From assembly GCA_934635545.1 (NCBI GenBank), contig CAKTZN010000019.1:1-15562 (forward strand): 15,562 bases of DNA, given 5' to 3'. Below, one piece after another: positions 5,407 through 12,501 of this stretch (positions are counted from its first letter, which is position 1; every line of letters starts with the position of its first letter). Source of the stretch: an uncultured Oscillospiraceae bacterium. Lineage in GTDB: Bacteria > Bacillota > Clostridia > Oscillospirales > Oscillospiraceae. The position numbers and the translations under genes are program-made. The notes under the pieces were generated by a model, which made no database searches, was not told where the DNA came from, and saw only the letters and a program-made list of their open reading frames with translations.

Positions 5407-5933
5407 CGCGGGGCCTCCCAGAATCCAAAGGTTGCGGGAAGTTCCATCCAGTGGGTAACGCGGCTCCCAGACCTCCCTTCGGTGTTTTCTGGGTCGAGCA
5501 AGGCGTTTATAATTCTCGCACACCCATCCCAGCCAACAGAGAAAATTTTCTGCTCTGTATCATACATCGCAGGTGAAACGTACTCCCCATAGCTTTCATC
5601 TGGATAAAATGGTGAGCACTCCAAATCCCACGTTATGACATTCACAAGGCAGGGCACAAATATATCATCTTCCTTGTCAGATTCGGGAAGCCGTGTCTTG
5701 ATGCTGACCCACTGTCCAGCGAGCTGTCCCTCTTCGTCACCGGCTAAAAGGCCAACAGGAACTTTCAGCCCAGCCGCGAACTTGGCCAGCATCTTGGCCG
5801 TCGGGTTGGCCCCGCCATTCTCGTACAGGCTCACCGTCTGCTTGGTCACGCCCATTCTTTGGGCAAGCTGAATCTGTGTGATGTGAGCGTCTTTTCGTGC
5901 TGCACGAATTTTCTCTCCGATAGAATCAGACAT
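5403..5933 (-). CDS. XRE-type HTH protein fused to a DUF551-like domain
   Basis: A 176-residue protein. Residues 6-65 are a classical Cro/CI helix-turn-helix (IGEKIRAARKDAHITQIQLA, then VTKQTVSLYENGGANPTAKM). The rest resembles DUF551: it opens with WVSIKTRLPESD and ends with VTHWMELP, the two conserved ends of that family. It probably binds DNA. The DUF551 part, of unknown function and common in phage proteins, may be a sensor or partner domain. GGAGGAA lies upstream of the ATG. The gene overlaps the ASCH gene by 8 nt and the next gene by 4 nt. It is a second possible regulator in addition to the lysogeny repressor. Confidence 0.85.
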   Translation of the reverse strand: MSDSIGEKIRAARKDAHITQIQLAQRMGVTKQTVSLYENGGANPTAKMLAKFAAGLKVPVGLLAGDEEGQLAGQWVSIKTRLPESDKEDDIFVPCLVNVITWDLECSPFYPDESYGEYVSPAMYDTEQKIFSVGWDGCARIINALLDPENTEGRSGSRVTHWMELPATFGFWEAPR

Positions 5934-6411
5934 CTTTCAGTTCCTCCACATAGCACCAGCTTTGAGGCGGGCGAGTGACCTCCACAGGCCGCATACCGAA
6001 CCGTGTGCTCTGCAAACCTGTAAACGTTCGCAGCTCGCGCGGCTGGTCATAAATCTTCAGGTCGGAGATATGCCACGCCCAGCCGTGGCACTTGTTCAGG
6101 TAGCGGACAATGCGATCTCTGTCCATGCAAGCCATTTCTTCGACATCATCCGGGGCGCGGCATATCGGTGCAAGCTCCCAAATCTTGTCGCAAACGAACT
6201 CGCCAATGACCGTACCATCCAACCGCTGCCAGCCTTTGCCGGGGACGATTCGCAACCAGCCCATCTTCGACCGCTCTTTCGTGCAGTAGATGTAGCACTT
6301 GAATGGAGGCTTCACGCCCTCCGGCTTCGTCTTACGCACCTCAACGGTCTTTTCTTTCAGGACGATTTTGCTGCACCATACCGGCTGGATGCTCAATAGA
6401 ACTGCTTTCAT
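5926..6411 (-). CDS. ASCH-domain (PUA-like) protein
   Basis: A 161-residue protein. The start MKAVLLSIQPVWCSKIVLKE followed by KTVEVRKTKP is the hallmark of ASCH domains of the phage type, with the KxxEVRK motif in place. Further conserved elements are YIYCTKE, the GEFVCDKIWEL strand and a WHISDLKIYDQP segment near residue 120. The fold resembles PUA and suggests binding of RNA or modified nucleotides; the exact substrate is unknown. The ATG overlaps the stop of the preceding gene (ATGA). It is a frequent accessory gene in phages and mobile elements of Clostridia. Confidence 0.88.
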   Translation of the reverse strand: MKAVLLSIQPVWCSKIVLKEKTVEVRKTKPEGVKPPFKCYIYCTKERSKMGWLRIVPGKGWQRLDGTVIGEFVCDKIWELAPICRAPDDVEEMACMDRDRIVRYLNKCHGWAWHISDLKIYDQPRELRTFTGLQSTRFGMRPVEVTRPPQSWCYVEELKDV

Positions 6412-6713
6412 TCATCCACCTCCGGCAGCTTAGGAAGCGGCATCCAGATAGGGTACTCATCTGGGAATAGTGCAACCAAATCAAAATCCCATGTTTCGAC
6501 TGCGCCTTCAAAGGCACCGCATTTCGTTACGGAGAGAACTTTGCCGCGCTCATCGGCATCTTCCTCGGTAGGAGGAGCCACATCGGTCTTCCTCCAATGC
6601 AGACGGTTCGCCAGAATGAGCAGCGAATAAGCTGAGTTCATCTCCTGCTCATTCTCGCAGTGGATGGTCACATCGAACTCGTTGTTGTGCGCAGTGCAGA
6701 TTTCATCAGACAT
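6408..6713 (-). CDS. Hypothetical protein with a DUF551-like C-terminus
   Basis: A 101-residue acidic protein. The N-terminal half (residues 1-45) resembles a short alpha/beta unit (FDVTIHCENEQEMNSAYSLL). The C-terminal half, from WRKTDVAPPTEEDADERGKV to YPIWMPLPKLPE, resembles DUF551, especially the WMPLP ending. AGGAGG precedes the ATG. It overlaps the ASCH gene in an ATGA junction. The function is unknown. Together with the next XRE fusion it gives two DUF551-like domains within one kilobase, perhaps from duplication and recombination of modules. Confidence 0.72.
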   Translation of the reverse strand: MSDEICTAHNNEFDVTIHCENEQEMNSAYSLLILANRLHWRKTDVAPPTEEDADERGKVLSVTKCGAFEGAVETWDFDLVALFPDEYPIWMPLPKLPEVDE

Positions 6714-6729
6714 TGTTCTTAGCCTCCTC

Positions 6730-7053
6730 TCAGTAATACTCGATTTCTACCAGCGAGGTGGACACCAACTCGAAGCGGCCATCTACCAGAGGAATGCGCA
6801 GAAGCCGGTACTCTTTCTCGTAGGAGTAGGAACTCGGCACCAGTTCGGAAAAGCTGTCCACAGTGATTGTATATTTCGGAGACCGTGTGCCAGCATAGCC
6901 GACCTTTTCAATTTCCGGGGAATAGACCGTGACGTGGTAGCACGGCGCGACGGTAGCTTCAGCCTCAGCAGATGCAGAACCGCAGGCCGTAGCCCAGAGC
7001 GTCAGGGCCAGCAGCACAACGGCCACAGCGAAACAGGAAATTCGATTTTTCAT
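6730..7053 (-). CDS. Predicted small lipoprotein or secreted protein
   Basis: A 107-residue protein with a clear signal sequence: MKNRIS, a hydrophobic stretch (residues 7-20), then ATACGS with Cys24 as the possible lipidated residue. The lipobox is not ideal (Ala instead of Leu at -3), so cleavage by ordinary signal peptidase after ASA is an alternative. The mature part (about 80 residues) is beta-rich, with YHVTVYSPEIEKVGY and KEYRLLRIPLVDGRFELVST, and acts outside the membrane. The ATG at 7053 overlaps the stop of the Lar-like gene and has AGGGAGAG upstream. Exported lipoproteins in early phage operons can block superinfection; this role is an inference. Confidence 0.75.
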   Translation of the reverse strand: MKNRISCFAVAVVLLALTLWATACGSASAEAEATVAPCYHVTVYSPEIEKVGYAGTRSPKYTITVDSFSELVPSSYSYEKEYRLLRIPLVDGRFELVSTSLVEIEYY

Positions 7054-7727
7054 AACTGGATCTCTCCCTTCAGGTAATCTTTGACAGTTCTTTCGATAGC
7101 GGAATCGCGGTGGAATGTCCAAGAATCGTCGTTGTCGATAAACTTCCGCATTTTGGCAGCCGCAGCCGGAATCAGCTTGCAGATAGTGTCGCGGTCAATG
7201 TGGTATTTGCGCTGGAGGTCTGCATCAGAGAACTGCTCGATGTACGACCGCACATCCTCAATGTCGTCCTGATTCTGAGCACCCCAGACAGCTTCGCAGC
7301 GGCGGCCATCGGCCTGAACGCCGTACAGAAGAAACAAAACGCCCTTGCTGTGCCGGTCGTCAAACCAGCGCCAGACCTCCATCCGGTTCGTTCCGGCAGG
7401 GAAGTGCAGGAATGAGGCTTCCAGCTTTTCCGTTTCGGGGTTCATTGGAACGTCTGCAAACTTCGCCCACAGTTCTTCAAGCGCGGCATCGCGTTCCTTC
7501 AGGGTTTCCATCTCGGAAATCATTGCAGTCCGCGCAGCGGAACGAGAGTTCCAGAGCGCGGCAGCCTGATTCTGGGCAATGTACTTCGTGGAGTGCCACC
7601 GCTTTATGCAGACGGCTTCTCCTCTAGCTCCACAGCCGGAGCATACCACGCGGTACCGTTCGCCGAAGTTGCGAATCCTTGCGGATTTTCCGCAGAATGG
7701 GCAGGGTTTCAAATCAAAATTTGCCAT
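7050..7727 (-). CDS. Lar-like zinc-ribbon protein with long C-terminal extension
   Basis: A 225-residue protein. Residues 5-62 form a Lar-type zinc ribbon: LKPCPFCGKSARIRN, VVCSGCGARGE and the closing AAALWNSR. The paired CxxC knuckles are intact. Lar-family proteins were named for restriction alleviation, and related zinc ribbons are widespread in phages. Residues about 80-135 (ELWAKFADVPMNPETEKLEA, then FPAGTNRMEVWRWFDDRHSK) form an unnamed segment I know as recurrent in phage and conjugative-element proteins of Clostridia. The C-terminus is helical and rich in charged residues. Antirestriction is possible but unproven, because the family name is often applied broadly. Confidence 0.78.
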   Translation of the reverse strand: MANFDLKPCPFCGKSARIRNFGERYRVVCSGCGARGEAVCIKRWHSTKYIAQNQAAALWNSRSAARTAMISEMETLKERDAALEELWAKFADVPMNPETEKLEASFLHFPAGTNRMEVWRWFDDRHSKGVLFLLYGVQADGRRCEAVWGAQNQDDIEDVRSYIEQFSDADLQRKYHIDRDTICKLIPAAAAKMRKFIDNDDSWTFHRDSAIERTVKDYLKGEIQL

Positions 7728-7779
7728 CTTTATTCCTCACTTTCTGGAAATCAGTTCCATGCACAACTCTTTGTAGGTG

Positions 7780-8259
7780 TCACGCTGCACACAGACCTTG
7801 ATAAACTCTGTGTCCTCGTGCGAGTGCCCCCCCCTCAGAGGACTTTGCAGGTGCCGCCGGGACAGAAGCGGGAGCGGGTGCAGCAGCCACGACCGGCACG
7901 GGCTGAGGCTTGGACAAATAGTTGTCGAGGCCGAGGCTGGCCATTATGGCGACTTCCACCGCCTCCATTTCGCCCTGCGTCAGCTTGCCGCAATAATCGT
8001 TCAGGCGGGTCTTGTCCACGGTGGTGATCTGCTCGCAGATTGCGGTAGAGGGAAGCTGTGAACTGTCGATAAAGACATGTGTAACCAGCGGCTTCTTCTC
8101 TTTCGTCGTCAGGTAAACGACCTCGACCGTGGCGGCGTGTTTATTGTTCAGATTGTTGCTGACGACGATACCGGGCCGCCCGCTGCGCTGCTCGCAGCCG
8201 ACCTCGTTGCCCTCCGGCAGCACATAATAGATTTCACCGCGATAAACCATTCCGTTCAT
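7780..8259 (-). CDS. mazF: MazF/PemK-like toxin with a C-terminal extension, possibly frameshifted
   Basis: A 159-residue protein whose first 110 residues match MazF/PemK: YRGEIYYVLP, then GCEQRSGRPGIVVSNNLNN, YLTTKEK and STAICEQITTVDKTRL. The usual catalytic Arg (in GRPG) and Thr (in YLTT) are present, so RNA-cleaving activity is plausible. No MazE-like antitoxin is adjacent; such orphan copies are common in phages. The start at 8259 is chosen for AAGGAG upstream and the ATGA overlap with the preceding gene. After an Ala/Pro-rich linker the frame crosses eight G's (7834-7827) and ends with a short odd tail. One G fewer would give a 29-residue tail (HSHEDTEFIKVCVQRDTYKE and beyond) ending at 7737, which looks like genuine protein. 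Confidence 0.82.
   Translation of the reverse strand: MNGMVYRGEIYYVLPEGNEVGCEQRSGRPGIVVSNNLNNKHAATVEVVYLTTKEKKPLVTHVFIDSSQLPSTAICEQITTVDKTRLNDYCGKLTQGEMEAVEVAIMASLGLDNYLSKPQPVPVVAAAPAPASVPAAPAKSSEGGALARGHRVYQGLCAA
7827..7834 (-). repeat. Eight-base G run in the MazF-like gene
   Basis: A run of eight C's on the plus strand (G's in the coding sense) separates two open C-terminal tails of the MazF-like gene. As read, the tail after EGG is 15 residues and ends at 7780. With seven G's it is 29 residues and ends at 7737, reaching the ribosome binding site of the next gene. It may be a sequencing error, a mutation, or a phase-variable or slippery site. Confidence 0.7.
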
Positions 8260-8693
8260 GGTAAACACTCCTTTCGGTTTTCGGAAATCCAATTTTTAAG
8301 CCACTTCATGCTCATGTCGTGGTCGATAAAAGCCCACGTCAGGCCGCGCTTGATGCCACTGCCCATATAGGTGTAAATCAGCTCCATATCTTCTTCGGAA
8401 AAGTCTGTGTCCAGAAAAGCATTGACCCCCGAAAGCATAAATTCGTGGAAGCGCCGGTTTCGCCACTCCTGCGAATACGGAGCGGTCTTGAATGCTGCCC
8501 GTGAAAGATATTCCAACACCTTTGCCTCGACCGCTTCAACGGTCTTACAGTCTCGCAGAATGAAATACTGGTTTGTGCGCGGGTGGGCAATAAATTCCTC
8601 CCGGCTATTGATAAAGCTACCGGGGAAGCATTCAAGGAGTTTTGCACGGGCTTCCTCCATGTCAGCTGCGCTCTGACGTTCTTTGTCATTCAT
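8256..8693 (-). CDS. Hypothetical 145-residue protein
   Basis: A mainly helical, acidic/aromatic protein without a recognised family. It begins MNDKERQSAADMEEARAKLL and contains HPRTNQYFILRDCKTVEAVE and an HEFMLSGVNAFLDTDFSEED region. It ends with DHDMSMKWLKNWISENRKEC. Its stop overlaps the ATG of the MazF-like gene (ATGA), so the two are translationally coupled and could be functionally linked. It does not resemble MazE, Phd or other known antitoxins, so an antitoxin role cannot be claimed. Confidence 0.78.
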   Translation of the reverse strand: MNDKERQSAADMEEARAKLLECFPGSFINSREEFIAHPRTNQYFILRDCKTVEAVEAKVLEYLSRAAFKTAPYSQEWRNRRFHEFMLSGVNAFLDTDFSEEDMELIYTYMGSGIKRGLTWAFIDHDMSMKWLKNWISENRKECLP

Positions 8694-8705
8694 GAGAGTG
8701 TCTCC

Positions 8706-9533
8706 TTATACAAGAATCGTGTCTTTCGTTACCTGCGCATTGTCGCTGATTTCTATGACGGAATCCTCGGTGACCTCAATTTTGGCGGCCATTTTTCCGC
8801 CGTCGAAAGGTCTGAACGATGTGCGGTAATCGTCGAAAATGGCATACTTGCCATCAAAGAAGAATGTCCCGTAGCCCTTGGCGCGATACTCACAGTTCGT
8901 TTTGAGCGTGAGCAGCTTCGCCCGCTTTCCAACAAAATTCGGGGTCTTTTCGCCCTGCTTAGGGTCAGCTTCAACCACCGCTGCGTACAGTTCCGGGAAT
9001 AGGGCACGGAGCCGCAGAAGAAAGAACGGAATTTCATCGGCCTGATATTCTACGACCTCTGCATAGCCAAAAATCGTATGTGGATGCGCATTGCAGATTT
9101 TCAAGATGTTTTCTACCGTGAAATACTTCTCCGGGATGTAGGTCATCTCTTTCATCCCGAAGCTGAGGCCGTCGTAAATCAGTTTTCCGTTTTCGTTGAG
9201 TTTCAGGTCGAAATACCGCAGCACAACAAGCGCGTCATTCCCGATTCTGACGAGTTTTTCATTAAAGGGGAAATTCAGGACAGAGTAATTCGGGTGTGCT
9301 TTTGCTGCTTCCAAAACCTTGTTGTACATCTTGGAACGCTTCGTGCCTCCGTCAACCCGGCTCACGCTCCCGACCATGCAATGCCTCGAAAGGGGCACCG
9401 TCACAGCAAAGCAGGTTCCTTGTTTGTATGCAGAGCATTCATTCGCCCTGTCGCAGAAAATATACTCTGCCCGCAGACGGCAGTCCCTTGAACCGCTGCC
9501 GTAAAGGTTCACGTTGATAGCTTCTTCATTCAT
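8706..9533 (-). CDS. Hypothetical 275-residue protein with Cys-rich N-terminus
   Basis: The first 60 residues contain a Cys pattern (DCRLRAEYIFCDRANECSAY, then GTCFAVTVPLSRHCMVG) that could bind zinc. The rest is an alpha/beta mix with a FPFNEKLVRIGNDALVVLRY strand region, a LFPELYAAVVEADPKQGEKT loop and a C-terminal beta-rich half (GYGTFFFDGKYAIFDDYRTS). I do not recognise the family. The ATG at 9533 follows GGGAGG and overlaps the previous stop by 8 nt, which rules out a longer start. No catalytic motif is apparent. Confidence 0.8.
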   Translation of the reverse strand: MNEEAINVNLYGSGSRDCRLRAEYIFCDRANECSAYKQGTCFAVTVPLSRHCMVGSVSRVDGGTKRSKMYNKVLEAAKAHPNYSVLNFPFNEKLVRIGNDALVVLRYFDLKLNENGKLIYDGLSFGMKEMTYIPEKYFTVENILKICNAHPHTIFGYAEVVEYQADEIPFFLLRLRALFPELYAAVVEADPKQGEKTPNFVGKRAKLLTLKTNCEYRAKGYGTFFFDGKYAIFDDYRTSFRPFDGGKMAAKIEVTEDSVIEISDNAQVTKDTILV

Positions 9534-10452
9534 CGTTCTGTCCTCCCTGAAGCATTTTGATTTCTTCCAGCGCTGCGCGGGCTGCCCGCTTGCCGTTTTC
9601 ATTGAGGATGCGCTGCCATGCGCCCTGAGAGGGCGACCAGCGGAAAGCGTGATGCTTCAGAATCGCTCGAACGTCAGGGTCTGGCTTGCCGTCAAAGATA
9701 AGCTGCACCCTCATCAGGGCGCTGTTTTCGTGGTAAGTAACGCCCGGTAGCTCCACGACCTCCACCGGCTCCGCCTTAGCTTCCGCTGCGGCCTTGACCT
9801 CCTTGATACGGTCCTCCAGCCGGTGAATGCGTGCCATTGAGTTGCTCAGCTGCCACGGCAGAAATGGCGCACGGTCGCCCCGCTGCTTCATCCGCCCCTC
9901 AATCATGGCCTGTTCGCAAGAGCCAACGCCCTCGCAGCCCTCCACCGTGCCGAACTGGCGGAAATACTTGTTGACGGCAATCATGTGGTCGTGCTTCTGC
10001 TTTTCATCCTCCAGCTTCTTGTTCAGGGCTGCAAGCGCTTCAGGATCGCGGCTTGTGACCGGTGCACCATGCGCATAGCTGCGGATGCGCTCAAGCAATT
10101 CGGCGGCCTCGTTGAAGTTCTCCCGGTTGGCGTCCAGCGCGGCTACCTGCCGCTCCTTCTTCTTGACGGGGAAGTTGGAACCGCCGGTAATCATGACGCT
10201 GGGGCACCACGCGCCGACCTCATTCTCCCGGTTGATGGCAAAGGCCAACGTCCGCTCGTACTTGTCGAGCATCCCATCAACCCGGTTACGCTGTGCAGTG
10301 GTCTTGCAGCGGGCCTTCGCCTGTTCTGCAGCCTCCCGCGCCCTTGCAACCTGCTTCTCATAGTCCGCTGTGGCTTTGCCCGGAATGTAGTCCCGGAACG
10401 AGCGCATCTCGTGCGCCCGCCGGGCCATGTCCTCGTTGATTTCGTATCCCAT
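9526..10452 (-). CDS. Coiled-coil protein with a C-terminal domain shared with phage/plasmid polyvalent proteins
   Basis: A 308-residue protein. Residues 1-85 are helical and charged. A middle motif (GAWCPSVMITGGSNFPVKKK followed by ERQVAALDANRENFNEAAEL) and VNKYFRQFGTVEGCEGVG are features I associate with a recurrent, uncharacterised mobile-element family of gut bacteria. The C-terminus (MRVQLIFDGKPDPDVRAILK, then FRWSPSQGAWQRILN) resembles the domain ending ArdC-like and other large polyvalent proteins, which often accompany DNA transfer or antirestriction functions. The gene has AAAGGAG before its ATG and overlaps the next gene by 8 nt. Its role is unknown; protection of incoming DNA is speculative. 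Confidence 0.82.
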   Translation of the reverse strand: MGYEINEDMARRAHEMRSFRDYIPGKATADYEKQVARAREAAEQAKARCKTTAQRNRVDGMLDKYERTLAFAINRENEVGAWCPSVMITGGSNFPVKKKERQVAALDANRENFNEAAELLERIRSYAHGAPVTSRDPEALAALNKKLEDEKQKHDHMIAVNKYFRQFGTVEGCEGVGSCEQAMIEGRMKQRGDRAPFLPWQLSNSMARIHRLEDRIKEVKAAAEAKAEPVEVVELPGVTYHENSALMRVQLIFDGKPDPDVRAILKHHAFRWSPSQGAWQRILNENGKRAARAALEEIKMLQGGQNDE

Positions 10453-10455
10453 GAA

Positions 10456-10725
10456 TTAGGCTCCTTTCTTCATCTGAGGGAAGAAGAACTTCCCGATGTC
10501 CTTCTGCGGAATCTCCAGCAGCTCGCAGATAGCTTCAATTTCGCTGCTGCTCCATTCTGCATGACCACCCATCTTCCGGGAAAGCGTGGGCGGTTTCATG
10601 CCCAACGCTTCGGCGACCTCCTGGTCGCGGAATCCGCACTGACGAAAAACTCCCCTCAATGCAAAATACGGAATATTCCGGTAACTCCCCACCGGGGGCG
10701 TGGCCGGGGCTATGCGTTTCCTCAT
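10456..10725 (-). CDS. DUF739-like / Cro-type HTH protein
   Basis: An 89-residue protein with a helix-turn-helix from about residue 22 to 75: ALRGVFRQCGFRDQEVAEAL, then GMKPPTLSRKMGGHAEWSSS and EIEAICELLEIPQKDIGKFF. The EWSSSEI segment after the recognition helix and the terminal FFF match DUF739-type phage regulators. It probably binds operator DNA as a small early regulator (Cro-like). A GAAAGGAGG site stands 9 nt upstream. It lies inside the P2 operon and so may feed back on it. It is distinct from the XRE repressor at 13134-13535. Confidence 0.83.
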   Translation of the reverse strand: MRKRIAPATPPVGSYRNIPYFALRGVFRQCGFRDQEVAEALGMKPPTLSRKMGGHAEWSSSEIEAICELLEIPQKDIGKFFFPQMKKGA

Positions 10726-10741
10726 GACCTGTGACCTCCTT

Positions 10742-11131
10742 TCAAACGTCGATGCTCACCGAATGATAAGCGAACCAGTGGCCGTGGCGGCGGAACAACT
10801 TAAACCAGTTCGTGAACTTCTGACCGGAGCAGTCGTATGGCGTCGGGTAAAACTCTAAGTAGCGATTCGCCCGGAACCAATCGGCGGCAATTTCCTTGTG
10901 GGCCTTGTCCAGTTCATCCGGGAGCTGCACCAGCTCGATATAGCCGTCGCAGCCGCGCTCTTCCACGATGCGGCTATCCGATGCCGGACGGCGGTTGAAC
11001 TCCCGGATTTCACGCTTGACGCGGGCAACCAGACTGCTCAGGCTGGCTCCGTACTCTGCCGGAGCAGCGTTCACGGTATTCAGAAAGACGTAGGCCGCCC
11101 GCAGGTGGTCGTTATCGTTGATGTTGAACAT
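10742..11131 (-). CDS. Hypothetical 129-residue protein
   Basis: A protein beginning MFNINDNDHLRAAYVFLNTV, helical in the first half (SLVARVKREIREFNRRPASD) and aromatic-rich in the second (DWFRANRYLEFYPTPYDCSG, NWFKLFRRHGHWFAYH). No family is recognised. GGAGGG precedes the ATG. It is placed between the DUF932 gene and the DUF739-like regulator with short gaps on both sides, consistent with one operon. Confidence 0.78.
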   Translation of the reverse strand: MFNINDNDHLRAAYVFLNTVNAAPAEYGASLSSLVARVKREIREFNRRPASDSRIVEERGCDGYIELVQLPDELDKAHKEIAADWFRANRYLEFYPTPYDCSGQKFTNWFKLFRRHGHWFAYHSVSIDV

Positions 11132-11153
11132 GGTTTAGCCCTCCATTTCTTAC

Positions 11154-12080
11154 TTACCGCGCAACAGCCTTTGCCATTGCGTCAATCAGCCAGTGACCGC
11201 TCATGATGGTGTTCCAGTTATTCGCCTGATAGTTCTTGGTGTTGCGGTGGGGAGCGCTGTGGGTGACAAAATCGCTCATAGCGTTCACAGCGCCCCATGC
11301 GGTATTTCGGAACTTTGCGAGGTCAGGAGCCATCACGCAGACCATGTAGCCGTCCTTCATCTCCTGCACATGGCGCTTCTGGACATCGCTCATGTCATCA
11401 GCCGCAGGGAACAATTCATCAAGGATGTTCCGCAGACGCTCATCCGATACGGAGGTGTTTGCCATCTGGTCCGCCCGGTCAGACAGGGCATCCATGTACT
11501 TCCCGGCCAGTTCGAGGCACTGCTGCGCCTCAGTCAGCTTGGCGCTAATATCGCCTACATGACGCACGCTCCATGCGCGCTGTGCGGTATTCAGGGCGAG
11601 GTTTAAGGTGTTGTTGCAGACAACCCGAACGGGGGTCATGCAGACGCGGACAGCGCCGGAACCGTCGTGCGTGTTGGAGAAGCAGACGTAAGGCTCCATC
11701 TTGTCACCGCAAATTTCAGAATCGGGCAGCTTCGCCAGAAGCCAGATCTTCTTGCCGTCCAGCAAGCTCCCCGCCGTTTCGTAGCGCACATCGCCGCCGA
11801 TCAGAGCGTCCGTGAACGCGAACGCATCTGCGTTCTGCACGATACGGTACTTGTTGCTGACAACGCCCAGAACCTTACCATCGGAACTGCGGACGTTTGC
11901 CTTGTAACCAGGAATCGGCTCATAGCCGCCGTTCAGCCACATATCGCGGGCTTCGACCGTCCAATCCAGACCGGCCAAACGCAGGGCATCTGCGCTGGTG
12001 GGAGCCTCCTGAACCATCTTGCCCAGACCGTGCCAAGGCTTCTCGCGGACATAAAACATACTTTCGACGTTTGCAGACAT
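11154..12080 (-). CDS. DUF932 (TIGR03299-type) phage/plasmid protein
   Basis: A 308-residue protein of the DUF932 family, the phage/plasmid-like TIGR03299 group. The opening (FYVREKPWHGLGKMVQEAPT) and the middle segments (GVVSNKYRIVQNADAFAF, then DGKKIWLLAKLPDSEICGD and RVCMTPVRVVCNNTLNLALN) are typical. So is the C-terminal half with GAVNAMSDFVTHSAPHRN. The role is unknown. The family is very common in phages, plasmids and integrative elements, and often lies near recombination or DNA-metabolism genes. The length is usual for the family. TGGAGG precedes the ATG. Hammerhead ribozyme 2 lies directly upstream; its cut would leave a 42-nt leader on this gene. Confidence 0.93.
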   Translation of the reverse strand: MSANVESMFYVREKPWHGLGKMVQEAPTSADALRLAGLDWTVEARDMWLNGGYEPIPGYKANVRSSDGKVLGVVSNKYRIVQNADAFAFTDALIGGDVRYETAGSLLDGKKIWLLAKLPDSEICGDKMEPYVCFSNTHDGSGAVRVCMTPVRVVCNNTLNLALNTAQRAWSVRHVGDISAKLTEAQQCLELAGKYMDALSDRADQMANTSVSDERLRNILDELFPAADDMSDVQKRHVQEMKDGYMVCVMAPDLAKFRNTAWGAVNAMSDFVTHSAPHRNTKNYQANNWNTIMSGHWLIDAMAKAVAR

Positions 12081-12117
12081 TATTTATACCTCCAAGAGTT
12101 TTCTTTCTGCGGTGGTT

Positions 12118-12185
12118 CCCGCGACCATTTTCGTGATGCCGCGAAAATGGTTTCGGCTGCTGCCATGCAGCCATCGTCAGGCGGG
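12118..12185 (-). ncRNA. Hammerhead ribozyme 2 (open stem I, long stem III)
   Basis: On the minus strand, stem I is CCCGC (12185-12181) with GCGGG (12122-12118). The core CUGACGA is at 12180-12174, followed by an extra U (12173). Stem II is GGCUGC/GCAGCC (12172-12167 with 12160-12155), loop AUGGCA. The core GAAA is at 12154-12151. Stem III is a perfect 9-bp CCAUUUUCG/CGAAAAUGG (12150-12142 with 12133-12125), 8-nt loop. A12151 pairs with U12124. The predicted cut follows C at 12123 (GUC). The stems differ in sequence from copies 1 and 3 but keep pairing, which is good evidence for selection on structure. A small hairpin (CTTGC-tcg-GCAAG) lies just upstream. Confidence 0.93.
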
Positions 12186-12210
12186 TTGTTGCCTTGCCGA
12201 GCAAGTGCCC

Positions 12211-12465
12211 TCATTTTGTAGTCGGTTGGGTTTCATCGATCTCTTCCCAGTCCGTGACCAGCCGGACGCGGATGCGGCTCTCGATAACCTTCTGCTGTGG
12301 GTCATCTGGGTAACGGCTCGCAAGGGTCTGGATTGCGTTCTGTGCTTCCTCCAGCGTCCCGGCGTACCGCTTGGCAGCGGGCGACGTGTGCCAGATGGCG
12401 TTCGCCCAGCGCGTCGGAGCAAACGCGAACTTGACCTGTGCAAGATATTCTTCGTGCATAGACAT
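12211..12465 (-). CDS. Hypothetical 84-residue protein
   Basis: A protein beginning MSMHEEYLAQVKFAFAPTRW, with a helical part (TLEEAQNAIQTLASRYPDDP) and an acidic, probably beta-strand end (SRIRVRLVTDWEEIDE). No family is recognised. TAGGAGG precedes the ATG, and hammerhead ribozyme 3 lies upstream with a predicted 41-nt leader after cleavage. Another ATG two codons later is possible. The stop is 25 nt before hammerhead ribozyme 2. Confidence 0.75.
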   Translation of the reverse strand: MSMHEEYLAQVKFAFAPTRWANAIWHTSPAAKRYAGTLEEAQNAIQTLASRYPDDPQQKVIESRIRVRLVTDWEEIDETQPTTK

Positions 12466-12501
12466 CTGAAATCCTCCTAAAATTTAAGTTGTGCGGCGGC
12501 T

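Noticed and set aside
8095..8125. CTGACGACGAAA on the minus strand, hammerhead-like
   Set aside because: It lies inside the MazF-like coding region and has no room for stem II between the two core parts.
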